Assembly: GCA_024236155.1 (NCBI GenBank)
Contig: JACKLA010000001.1
Span: 1 to 64,000 of the forward strand
Direction: 5' to 3'
DNA from: Sphingomonadaceae bacterium
GTDB taxonomy: Bacteria > Pseudomonadota > Alphaproteobacteria > Sphingomonadales > Sphingomonadaceae
Length of the DNA: 64,000 nt
Each line of letters starts with the position of its first letter. Within the stretch, counting starts at the first letter, position 1. Position numbers and translations under genes: made by a program. Positions 1-7,885 of the stretch are shown here, piece by piece. Below the pieces are notes generated by a model, which was not told the DNA's origin, made no database searches, and worked only from the letters and a program-made list of their open reading frames with translations.

Positions 1-305
1 TGCAGCGTATCGCCGATAAACACCGGCTTGGGCATCACCAGCTTGTCGTAACCGAGATTGGCCACCAGCGTGCCCAGCGTGGTGTCGCCCACGCTCAGCC
101 CGACCATCAGCGAGAAGGTGTAGGTCCCGTTGACGAGAATCTGCCCGAACTCGCTTGCCTTCGCCGCCTCCGCATCGAGGTGCAGCGGCTGCGGGTTGTG
201 AGTCATCACGGTGAAGAACAGATTGTCCGCTTCGGTCACGGTGCGGTGGATCTCATGCTCGATCCGGTCTCCTACCTGCCACTGGTCGAAATAGCGTCCG
301 GCCAT
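1..305 (-). CDS. MaoC-like acyl dehydratase, partial (C-terminus outside window)
   Basis: The reading frame starts at an ATG at 303-305 (reverse strand) and runs off the window start, so only about 101 residues are visible. An AGGGAGA ribosome site lies just upstream. The protein begins MAGRYFDQWQVGDRIEH and contains THNPQPLHLD, which fits the hot-dog-fold MaoC dehydratase signature (the D-x4-H type hydratase region) seen in (R)-specific enoyl-CoA hydratases and mesaconyl-CoA-type hydratases. It would hydrate or dehydrate an acyl-CoA in the cytoplasm. The exact substrate cannot be told. It is divergent from putA. Confidence 0.8.
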   Translation of the reverse strand, partial: MAGRYFDQWQVGDRIEHEIHRTVTEADNLFFTVMTHNPQPLHLDAEAAKASEFGQILVNGTYTFSLMVGLSVGDTTLGTLVANLGYDKLVMPKPVFIGDTL

Positions 306-434
306 CGCCGATCTCCCTTGCCTTTGCGCCCACCACCCATGCGGCGCACAGCCCCTTGAACGCAACCCCTTGAACGCGAACCTCGTCAGGTCCAAGGGCG
401 AAATCGTTACATCGGAAACCACACGAGTCGCCCC

Positions 435-3400
435 TTGACCACACTCCCCCCGCTCGATCGCACCGCGCTGCGCCAGACCTATCGGCAGGAGGAAAACGCC
501 TGCGTAGAGGAGAGACTGCGCCAGGCAAGCGGCGTGTCGCGCCTGCACGGGGAGATCGCCCCGCTGGCCGAGGCGCTGGTCACCCGCGCGCGCCAGGGCA
601 AGGCGACAGGGATCGACGCCTTCCTCCACCAGTTCGGCCTCGACACAGAGGAAGGCATTGCGCTGATGTGCCTTGCCGAGGCGCTGCTGCGTGTGCCCGA
701 TGCCTCGACCGCCGATGCGCTGATCCGCGACAAGATCGGCGATATCGACTGGGGCGAGCATCTGGGCGAAAGCTCCTCCACCTTCGTCAATGCGGCAACC
801 TTCTCGCTGATGCTGACGGGCGAAGTGCTCGAACGGCCGGAAGAACACCAGCGCGGCATGGGCCGCACTTTGCGCAACACGATGAACCGGCTGGGCGAAC
901 CGGTGATCCGCAAGGCGACGCTGCAGGCGATGAAGATCCTCGGCGGGCAATTCGTCTTCGGGCGCACGATCAACGAGGCGCTCAAGCGCGCGAAGCCCGA
1001 ACGCAAGGAAGGCCTGACCCACAGTTTCGACATGCTCGGCGAAGCGGCGATGACGATGCGCGATGCCGAACGCTATCGGCAGGCTTACGAGCGCGCGATC
1101 GAGGCGGTCGGCAAGGCGGCAGAGGGCGGCGTGGCCCGCTCGCCCGGCATATCGGTCAAGCTCTCGGCGCTTTACCCCAAATATGATTTCTACCACCGCG
1201 AAGCCGCGCTGGCGCATCTGGTCCCGGTGCTGAAGGACCTGGCGCTGAAGGCGCGCGATGCGGATATCCATTTCACCGTCGATGCCGAAGAGGCCGAGCG
1301 GCTCGAGCTGTCGATGGATGTGATCGAGGCGCTGGCGGCCGATGACGAGCTGTTCACCCGCGCCGACGGCAGCAAGTGGACCGGCTTCGGGCTTGCGATC
1401 CAGGCCTACCAGAAACGCGCGGTTCCGATGTGCGAGTGGGTGGTCAAGCTCGCCCGCCGGTTCGACCGGCGCTTCATGGTCCGGCTGGTCAAGGGCGCAT
1501 ACTGGGATACCGAGGTCAAGCTGAGCCAGGTCGGCGGCTATCCCGATTACCCGGTGTTCACCCGCAAGGTGGCGACCGATGTTTCCTACCTCGCCTGCGC
1601 GGCCAAGCTGATCGACGCGCCCGAGGCGATCTATCCCGCTTTCGCCACGCACAACGCCTATACGGTTGCCGCGATCAAGACGCTGGTGACGGCGCGCGAC
1701 TATGCCGCACCGTTCGAATTCCAGCGCCTGCACGGCATGGGTGAGGATATCTACGGCGCACTTGCAGAAGTCGAGCGGAACGACCGCACCCCGGTGCGTA
1801 TCTATGCGCCGGTGGGCAACCACAAGGACCTGCTCGCCTATCTCGTGCGGCGATTGCTCGAGAACGGGGCCAACAGTTCCTTCGTCAACCGCATGGCCGA
1901 TGCCGATGTCCCGGCGAGCGAGCTGGCGGGCGATCCGGTGGTCGAACTCGCCGCGCTCGATCCCAAGCGCAATCCGGGCATCCCGCTGCCGACAGATATC
2001 TTCCCGAACCGCCGCAACAGCGCCGGGATCGACCTCGCCGATCCGCTGGTCCGCGAGCCATTGATCGAACGTCTCGCCGCGCTCGAAAGCGTCCACTGGC
2101 ATGCCGAGCCGACCTTCAAATCCGATGCCGAGGGCGAGACTGCGCCGATCAACAAGCCGCAGGATTTGCAGGACGAGGTCGGCACACGCCGCGACACGAC
2201 CCCGGAAGAGGTCGAATACGCGATTGGCAAGGCGCGCGAAATCCAGCCTGGCTGGGACCGGCTGGGTGGCGAAAAACGCGCGCTGCTGCTGGAGGCTGCC
2301 GCCGACCTGTTCGAGGAACACACCGACGAATTCCTCAGCCTGTGCCAGCGCGAGGCGGGCAAGACGCTGCTCGACGCAGTGCTCGAACTGCGCGAGGCGG
2401 TCGATTTCCTGCGCTATTACGCGGGCGAGGCGCGGCGGCTGTTTGCCGAGCCGCTGGTGCTGCCCGGCCCGACGGGGGAGGAAAACCGCATGAGCCTGGT
2501 TGGGCGCGGGGTTTTCGCCACGATCAGCCCGTGGAACTTCCCGCTCGCGATCTTCATCGGCCCTGCTGCCGCTGCACTGGCCGCAGGCAATACGGTGGTC
2601 GCCAAGCCGGCCGAACAGACCCCGCTGATCGCCGCGCTGGCGGTCAGGCTGTGCCACGAGGCGGGCATACCCGATGCGGTGTTCCAGCTGCTGCCGGGTG
2701 CGGGCGATGTCGGCCAGCTGATCACTTCCGACCCGCGCATCGCAGGCGTCGCCTTCACCGGTTCGACCGAGACAGCGCAGGCGATCAACCGCAGCCTTGC
2801 CGCACGCGAGGGCCCGATCGCGACTTTCATCGCCGAAACCGGAGGGCAGAACGCGATGATCGTCGACAGCTCCGCCCTGCCCGAACAGGTCGCGCGTGAC
2901 GTGGTGGCCAGCGCATTCCAGAGCGCGGGCCAGCGATGTTCCGCGCTGCGCATGCTTTACCTGCAGGACGATATCGCCGACGAGATGATCGAAATGATCA
3001 AGGGCGCGTTCGAAGTGCTCGACATCGGCGAGCCGAGCCTGCTCAGCACCGATGTCGGCCCGGTGATCGATCCCGATGCCAAGGCCGCGCTCGACCGGCA
3101 TGTGGCGCGCCGCAAGAAGGCCGGGCGCACCGTGTGGCAACGCAAGCTGCCGCGCGGTTCGGGCGCAGGGTGTTTCGTCGCCCCGACGATCATCGAACTC
3201 GATTCGATCCTCGATCTCAAGCGCGAGAATTTCGGCCCGATCCTGCATGTCGCGCGCTTCGGCGCCGGCCAGCTGGAACAGATGGTCGACGATATCAACG
3301 CCACCGGTTACGGGCTAACGCTGGGCCTCCACAGCCGGATCGACGCCGTGCGTGCCTTCGTCGAATCGCGGGCGCGGGTGGGCAATTTCTACGTCAACCG

Positions 3401-3569
3401 CAACCAGATCGGCGCAGTGGTCGAAAGCCAGCCCTTTGGCGGCGATGGCATGTCGGGCACCGGCCCCAAGGCCGGCGGCCCGCATTATGTCGCACGCTTC
3501 GCCAGCGAGCGGGTGGTCAGCATCGACACCACGGCGGCGGGCGGCAATGCCAGCCTGCTTGCGAGCTAG
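435..3569 (+). CDS. putA: Bifunctional proline dehydrogenase / L-glutamate-gamma-semialdehyde dehydrogenase PutA
   Basis: Oxidises proline to glutamate in two steps: an FAD-dependent proline dehydrogenase passes electrons to ubiquinone, then an NAD-dependent aldehyde dehydrogenase acts. The 1044 residues fit a short PutA without the N-terminal DNA-binding ribbon-helix-helix domain. The proline dehydrogenase barrel lies at about 170-470 (VRLVKGAYWD and FATHNAYTV are typical). The aldehyde dehydrogenase follows at about 550-1010, with NAD-binding ISPWNFPLAIF, general-base Glu 801 (FIAETGGQNA) and catalytic Cys 835 (SAGQRCSALR). The start is a TTG; no better ATG or GTG precedes the conserved part. 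Because the DNA-binding domain is absent, it cannot repress its own gene as the enterobacterial protein does. It appears monocistronic. Confidence 0.96.
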   Translation: MTTLPPLDRTALRQTYRQEENACVEERLRQASGVSRLHGEIAPLAEALVTRARQGKATGIDAFLHQFGLDTEEGIALMCLAEALLRVPDASTADALIRDKIGDIDWGEHLGESSSTFVNAATFSLMLTGEVLERPEEHQRGMGRTLRNTMNRLGEPVIRKATLQAMKILGGQFVFGRTINEALKRAKPERKEGLTHSFDMLGEAAMTMRDAERYRQAYERAIEAVGKAAEGGVARSPGISVKLSALYPKYDFYHREAALAHLVPVLKDLALKARDADIHFTVDAEEAERLELSMDVIEALAADDELFTRADGSKWTGFGLAIQAYQKRAVPMCEWVVKLARRFDRRFMVRLVKGAYWDTEVKLSQVGGYPDYPVFTRKVATDVSYLACAAKLIDAPEAIYPAFATHNAYTVAAIKTLVTARDYAAPFEFQRLHGMGEDIYGALAEVERNDRTPVRIYAPVGNHKDLLAYLVRRLLENGANSSFVNRMADADVPASELAGDPVVELAALDPKRNPGIPLPTDIFPNRRNSAGIDLADPLVREPLIERLAALESVHWHAEPTFKSDAEGETAPINKPQDLQDEVGTRRDTTPEEVEYAIGKAREIQPGWDRLGGEKRALLLEAAADLFEEHTDEFLSLCQREAGKTLLDAVLELREAVDFLRYYAGEARRLFAEPLVLPGPTGEENRMSLVGRGVFATISPWNFPLAIFIGPAAAALAAGNTVVAKPAEQTPLIAALAVRLCHEAGIPDAVFQLLPGAGDVGQLITSDPRIAGVAFTGSTETAQAINRSLAAREGPIATFIAETGGQNAMIVDSSALPEQVARDVVASAFQSAGQRCSALRMLYLQDDIADEMIEMIKGAFEVLDIGEPSLLSTDVGPVIDPDAKAALDRHVARRKKAGRTVWQRKLPRGSGAGCFVAPTIIELDSILDLKRENFGPILHVARFGAGQLEQMVDDINATGYGLTLGLHSRIDAVRAFVESRARVGNFYVNRNQIGAVVESQPFGGDGMSGTGPKAGGPHYVARFASERVVSIDTTAAGGNASLLAS

Positions 3570-3594
3570 GCGGCGAACCGGCTAAAAGGCGGCA

Positions 3595-4116
3595 ATGCCC
3601 AAGCTTTTCTCCCGCCTGCTTGCCGCCGTCCTGCTGCTGTGGGCACTGCCCGCTGCCGCTGCGGTCGACCTCAGCTTCCACAGCTATGGCGGGGGGCTGT
3701 TCAGCGGGCGCTATCCGCACACTTTCATCCTGATGAAAGGCAAGCTCGACAAGAACGGGCAGGCGGTGAACGAGAATTACGGCTTCACCGCCAAGGAAGT
3801 GACCCCGGCGATCCTGCAAGGCCCCGTCGCGCACGATATCATGGTCGAAAAGAGCGACTATATCAGCAAGACCAAGCGCCATTTCTCGGTCACGCTGAGC
3901 GATGCGCAATATTACCGGATCAAGCGCGAGGTTTCCGCCTGGCGCAACGCTCCGGGCAAATATTACGACCTCGACAATCGCAACTGCATCCATTTCGTCG
4001 GCGCGATGGCGAAGATCGTCGGGCTGAAGGTGGATTACCCCAAGAGCATGATGCGCAAGCCGAAGAAATGGCTCGACCATGTGAAGAGCCTGAACCCGCA
4101 ATTGCGAGGCAGGTAG
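3595..4116 (+). CDS. Small secreted protein, possible permuted papain-like (NlpC/P60-type) fold
   Basis: 173 residues with a clear signal peptide (positive MPKLFSR, hydrophobic core, AAAAV cleavage region near residue 22), so periplasmic or exported. A histidine in YPHTFI at about residue 43 is followed far downstream by NRNCIHFVGAM at about 127-137. This His-then-Cys order is what circularly permuted NlpC/P60 and LRAT-like enzymes show, so a cysteine hydrolase fold is possible; this is inference from the motif only. It starts 25 bases after putA and may be read through from it. Conserved hypothetical; no function can be assigned. Confidence 0.75.
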   Translation: MPKLFSRLLAAVLLLWALPAAAAVDLSFHSYGGGLFSGRYPHTFILMKGKLDKNGQAVNENYGFTAKEVTPAILQGPVAHDIMVEKSDYISKTKRHFSVTLSDAQYYRIKREVSAWRNAPGKYYDLDNRNCIHFVGAMAKIVGLKVDYPKSMMRKPKKWLDHVKSLNPQLRGR

Positions 4117-4139
4117 GGCGCTACTAATCAATCAAATTG

Positions 4140-4233
4140 ATTCCCCCCTCCCCGTGGGCTGGGGGTGGGGGTGGGGGTTCTGCCCCATCGGCGTGGCACA
4201 CCCCCACCCAGCCTCCCCCTTCAGGGGGAGGAG
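4140..4233. repeat. GC-rich palindromic interspersed repeat
   Basis: This intergenic stretch is made of C-runs and matching G-runs. Its right part forms a perfect 9-bp hairpin at 4212-4231 (CCTCCCCCT, TC, AGGGGGAGG). The left part carries tandem TGGGGG units. Repeats of this composition are common between genes in sphingomonad genomes. It separates the secreted-protein gene from dcd and may act as a transcript-end hairpin. Confidence 0.6.
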
Positions 4234-4329
4234 TCCTGTTGGCGCAGAATGGCGGGGCCAAAGACATTCTCCGGGGATTTCCGCCCGCGCCGCTTGCCCT
4301 GACCAGCCCCATCGGGAATCTATCCGCGC

Positions 4330-4884
4330 ATGGCGATTCTTTCCGACAAGTGGATCCGCGACAAGGCGCAGAACGAAGGCATGATCGAGCCTTTCGTCGA
4401 AGCGCAGCGGCGCGAGGGTGTGATCAGTTATGGCCTGTCGAGCTTCGGCTACGACGCGCGCGTCGCGCCCGAATTCAAGATATTCACCAATGTGAACAGC
4501 GCGGTGGTCGATCCCAAGGATTTCGACGGCGCGAGCCTTGTCGATCGCGAGACCGATGTCTGCATCATCCCGCCCAACAGTTTTGCACTCGCCCGCACGG
4601 TCGAATATTTCCGCATCCCGGAAGACGTGCTGGTGATCTGCCTCGGCAAGAGCACCTATGCCCGTTGCGGCATCATCGTGAACGTCACCCCGCTCGAACC
4701 GGGCTGGGAAGGCCATGTGACGCTGGAATTCTCCAACACCACGCCCTTGCCCGCGAAGATTTACGCCAACGAAGGCGCGTGCCAGTTCCTGTTCCTGCAG
4801 GGTAACGAGCGGCCCGAGGTGACCTATGCCGACCGGGCGGGGAAATATATGGGGCAGCGCGGGGTGACGCTCCCCAGGCTCTAG
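4330..4884 (+). CDS. dcd: dCTP deaminase
   Basis: Converts dCTP to dUTP and ammonia, feeding dUTPase and thymidylate synthase in pyrimidine nucleotide synthesis. The 184-residue length is typical for the proteobacterial enzyme. Family signatures are visible: SSFGYDARVAPEF, the phosphate-binding CLGKSTYARCG near residues 97-107, and PLEPGWEGHVTLEFSN near 121-136, which holds the catalytic glutamate. The C-terminal KYMGQRGVTLPRL is the usual nucleotide-closing tail. The start ATG follows a long untranslated repeat-containing spacer. Apparently monocistronic and housekeeping. Confidence 0.97.
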   Translation: MAILSDKWIRDKAQNEGMIEPFVEAQRREGVISYGLSSFGYDARVAPEFKIFTNVNSAVVDPKDFDGASLVDRETDVCIIPPNSFALARTVEYFRIPEDVLVICLGKSTYARCGIIVNVTPLEPGWEGHVTLEFSNTTPLPAKIYANEGACQFLFLQGNERPEVTYADRAGKYMGQRGVTLPRL

Positions 4885-5052
4885 GGCCGCAGTTGTGAGA
4901 GTGTGGGAACCGGGACGTGGGCGGATTGGTATTGCCTGCCGCCCGAAACTGCATGTCCGCTAACGACTTGATTGCGGACATATCGGTGAACGTTGCACCG
5001 CATATAGCGAATACGACTTTGCCCGCTACCATGTGCGGCAGTAATATGCTGC

Positions 5053-6030
5053 ATGGTTAAGAAAAATAGCTTTCATTCGATGATCCCAGGCGGTTGGTGT
5101 GAAGCCCCCGACAAATCCAAGTTCATTTTACGGCTCTACTCAATTGTCCCGTGCTCTATCGCGCAGATCAAGGAGCGTTCTTCAGGTCAGTCTTCCTTTC
5201 CGACTGAGGACGGCGTTCCGGTTTGGCTGGGTCTGTGCGAGCTTCAGGCAAACAACCTTTTGCGATTGGGAAGTGGGCAGGTTCACAGCGATCCTGAGAC
5301 GGGGCGGATTATCGTCCCAACCAATGTAGATAGCTTCGATCTGCCTCGGAGCGCATATTTTCTTTTGGCAACACCTCACGAGATAGACGGCGTCTCATTT
5401 GAAGAGGCAGACACACTGTCCCGCCTTGATCGATTAGAAGCACTGTTATCGATTCACTTCGGCAGCAACGCCGTTTATCGGCGAGTTTTTCAGGCAATCT
5501 TTGAAGCGCGGCCGGACGGTGATTACAGTGTTGTAGGCGACGAGATGGCGGTCATCCAACCCTCCGACGGCCCTGATATGGCTCCGGACAATTGGTGGGC
5601 TTTTGAAGAGGCCTGCTCTTGCATTGAGGCGCTCACCGATGTCGCGAGGAAGGAGAGACTTAGGCGTGCGCTTGAGTTTTATCATGGCGGAAAGTCGTCG
5701 CCAGATACTGCCCGCGGAGAAAAGTTTTTCTTCTATTGGACTGCGCTGCGAATTCTCGGCGAAGGAAATAGGACGCTGCACACCAATAGCCAGCTTCAAG
5801 TCATCTATGGATTCTCAAAGGAAGAGGTCGAAGGAAAGCTGCTCTGGAAGCGCATCGTGGAGTTACGAAATGACTTCTTTTACGCCGGGAAAAAGATTCA
5901 CCTCTACAAGGACGCTGAGCGATACCTCCAGCTTCTCATCCTTGATCTTTTTCGCCACGAGCTGGGTCTCGATCCATTACGTGCCGCGCTCTCCGCTCAG
6001 CCAAAATTAGATCTGAGCATCTTCAGATAA
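5053..6030 (+). CDS. Hypothetical protein, possibly HEPN-like C-terminus
   Basis: 325 residues without signal peptide or membrane segments. The gene is visibly more AT-rich than dcd before it and the oxidoreductase after it, with many codons ending in A or T, so recent acquisition is likely. The C-terminal third (about 215-315) is helical and contains VELRNDFFYAG, resembling the R-N... core of HEPN/Apea-type domains. The histidine expected in the RNase motif (R-x4-6-H) is missing and a Tyr stands there, so nuclease activity is doubtful. The N-terminal half resembles nothing I recognise. It stands alone, with no partner gene visible. Confidence 0.6.
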   Translation: MVKKNSFHSMIPGGWCEAPDKSKFILRLYSIVPCSIAQIKERSSGQSSFPTEDGVPVWLGLCELQANNLLRLGSGQVHSDPETGRIIVPTNVDSFDLPRSAYFLLATPHEIDGVSFEEADTLSRLDRLEALLSIHFGSNAVYRRVFQAIFEARPDGDYSVVGDEMAVIQPSDGPDMAPDNWWAFEEACSCIEALTDVARKERLRRALEFYHGGKSSPDTARGEKFFFYWTALRILGEGNRTLHTNSQLQVIYGFSKEEVEGKLLWKRIVELRNDFFYAGKKIHLYKDAERYLQLLILDLFRHELGLDPLRAALSAQPKLDLSIFR

Positions 6031-6606
6031 AAGGCGGCGAGCATCTCTTGAGCGGCAGCCTACCGCCCTCTTCTCGGTCATTCCTGATCTTTGCAATTCT
6101 TCCATCAGGTATTCGGTTGTGTGGACCGTTGTCTTTTGAGACAATTCGCTGACGCCGGAAGGGCAAGCCGAAGGTCGCGCATTTTCCTACATCCATTTCA
6201 CCTGCTAAGCTTCTGCGAACTTCCCGCAAGAAGCATTCAGGACATGCCCGCCAGCCCTTCGCCTTTCAAATCGCCCGTGCCGGGCCCGCTCGGCAGTGCT
6301 CGCAAATGCCCCGTCAGCCAAGCGAGGACAAGAGTGACACCAAAACCAACAAACATGTACTCAAGCATTTGTTTTTATGATTTTTATTCCGATTGCCCCA
6401 AGTGCAAAAAACCCGCCTTCAGTGTCAACACCAACCCGCTCGCACCGCACCGCCCGCCACAAGGTGACACTTTGCCAAAAGGGTGACGATCACTGTGTCA
6501 ACACTGTCAACACCCCGCGCCGATACACCCCGCAGCTGACCATTCCGTAGCGGCTTTGACTCCCGCCCCGCCCCGGCGCATCACCCACGCCAAGAGGAGA
6601 GACAGC
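6031..6606. other. Intergenic stretch without convincing gene
   Basis: About 570 bases between the AT-richer hypothetical gene and the oxidoreductase gene. Open frames here have no ribosome site and implausible composition. The octamer TGTCAACA occurs three times (around 6423, 6497 and 6506), the last two in tandem. Nothing else was recognised. Confidence 0.5.
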
Positions 6607-7788
6607 ATGACCAAATCCGCCCGCGAATTCGATATCATCGTCTATGGCAGCACCGGCTATACCGGGCGGCTGGTGGCGGAGTATCTGGCGCATCATTATG
6701 CGGGGCGCGAGGATGCTCCGAAATGGGCGATGGCGGGGCGTAGTCTCGACAAGCTCGAGGCGGTGCGCGACGAGATCGGTGCGCCTCAAGACACGCCGCT
6801 GGTCGTGGCCGATGCCGACGATCCGACCAGCCTCAAGGCAATGTGCGAGCGCACCCGCGTGGTGCTTACCACAGTCGGCCCCTACCAGCTTTATGGCGAT
6901 GCGCTGGTCGCCGCCTGTGTCGAAACCGGGACCGACTATGCCGACCTGTGCGGCGAGCCGGGCTGGATGCGCGAGAAGATCGATCAGCATCACGATGCGG
7001 CGAAGGCATCGGGCGCACGCATCTGCTTTTCCAGCGGCTTCGATTCGATCCCCTTCGACCTCGGCGTTTTCATGCTCCAGAAAGAAGCGCAGGCGAAGTT
7101 CGGCAAGCCTGCCCCGCGCGTGAAGGGCCGGGTGCGCGCCATGCAGGGGACGTTCTCGGGCGGGACGGCGGCAAGCCTCACCGCGACCATGAAATCGGTC
7201 GCCAAGAACCCCAAGCTGATCCCGATCCTCACCAGCCCCTTCGGCCTCACCCCCGGTTTCGAGGGGCCGAGCCAACCGATGGGCATGGTGCCCGAATATG
7301 ACGAGGCAACCGGCAAATGGGCCGCGCCTTTCATCATGGCGACGATCAACACCAAGAACGTCCACCGCACCAATTTCCTGCGCGGCCACCCCTATGGCGA
7401 AGACTTCAAATATGATGAGATGATGCTGACCAGCCCCGGTGAGGCGGGCAAGGCGGCGGCCAATGCGGTGGCGGACATGCTCAAGAACCCGTTCGGAGCG
7501 AAACCGCCCAAGCCCGGCGAAGGGCCGAGCAAGGAAGAGCGCGAGAACGGCTTTTACGACGTGCTGTTTATCGGCGAATATCCCGATGGCGAAGCGATCC
7601 ACTACGGCGTGAAGGGCAAATACGATCCCGGCTATGGCTCGACCAGCCGCATGCTGTCGGAAACCGGGATCGCATTGCTCTCATGCAAGGCTGAGGGTGG
7701 TGTCGGCACCCCCGGATCCTTCCTCGGCGAGGCGCTGGTCGAGCGGCTGGAGGAGCACGCAGAAATCGGCTTTGCGCTGGAGGACTAG
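6607..7788 (+). CDS. Saccharopine dehydrogenase-like NAD(P)-binding oxidoreductase (trans-acting enoyl reductase family)
   Basis: A 393-residue protein with an N-terminal Rossmann fold: FDIIVYGSTGYTGRLVAEYL near residues 8-27 is the GxTGxxG nucleotide-binding loop. TVGPYQLYGDALVAAC and DYADLCGEPGW are typical of the saccharopine dehydrogenase / trans-acting enoyl reductase group, where relatives reduce lipid or polyketide double bonds. The chosen ATG at 6607 has a strong AGGAGA ribosome site; the upstream in-frame start at 6556 has none. Substrate unknown. The gene is followed by a long hairpin repeat. Confidence 0.85.
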   Translation: MTKSAREFDIIVYGSTGYTGRLVAEYLAHHYAGREDAPKWAMAGRSLDKLEAVRDEIGAPQDTPLVVADADDPTSLKAMCERTRVVLTTVGPYQLYGDALVAACVETGTDYADLCGEPGWMREKIDQHHDAAKASGARICFSSGFDSIPFDLGVFMLQKEAQAKFGKPAPRVKGRVRAMQGTFSGGTAASLTATMKSVAKNPKLIPILTSPFGLTPGFEGPSQPMGMVPEYDEATGKWAAPFIMATINTKNVHRTNFLRGHPYGEDFKYDEMMLTSPGEAGKAAANAVADMLKNPFGAKPPKPGEGPSKEERENGFYDVLFIGEYPDGEAIHYGVKGKYDPGYGSTSRMLSETGIALLSCKAEGGVGTPGSFLGEALVERLEEHAEIGFALED

Positions 7789-7795
7789 CGCCACC

Positions 7796-7870
7796 CCCCG
7801 TTCGCCCTGAGCCTGTCGAAGGGCACGGGTGCAACGTCCATGTGCTTCGACAGGCTCAGCACGAACGGGG
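7796..7870. repeat. Long imperfect inverted repeat (sphingomonad-type GAGCCTGTCGAA element)
   Basis: The left arm (7796-7826) and the reverse complement of the right arm (7842-7870) both read CCCCGTTCG, then a GCCTGTCGAA core, separated by a short loop. Elements with the core CTGAGCCTGTCGAA occur in many copies in Sphingomonadales genomes. It lies between convergent genes and could serve as a bidirectional terminator. Confidence 0.75.
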
Positions 7871-7885
7871 TTTAGCTATTAATAA

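Noticed and set aside
6091..6486. A 131-codon frame in the spacer before the oxidoreductase
   Set aside because: No ribosome site and no protein-like conservation pattern; composition is that of non-coding DNA.
6490..7602. A 370-codon frame opposite the saccharopine dehydrogenase-like gene
   Set aside because: Shadow; the plus-strand frame has a strong ribosome site and a Rossmann motif.
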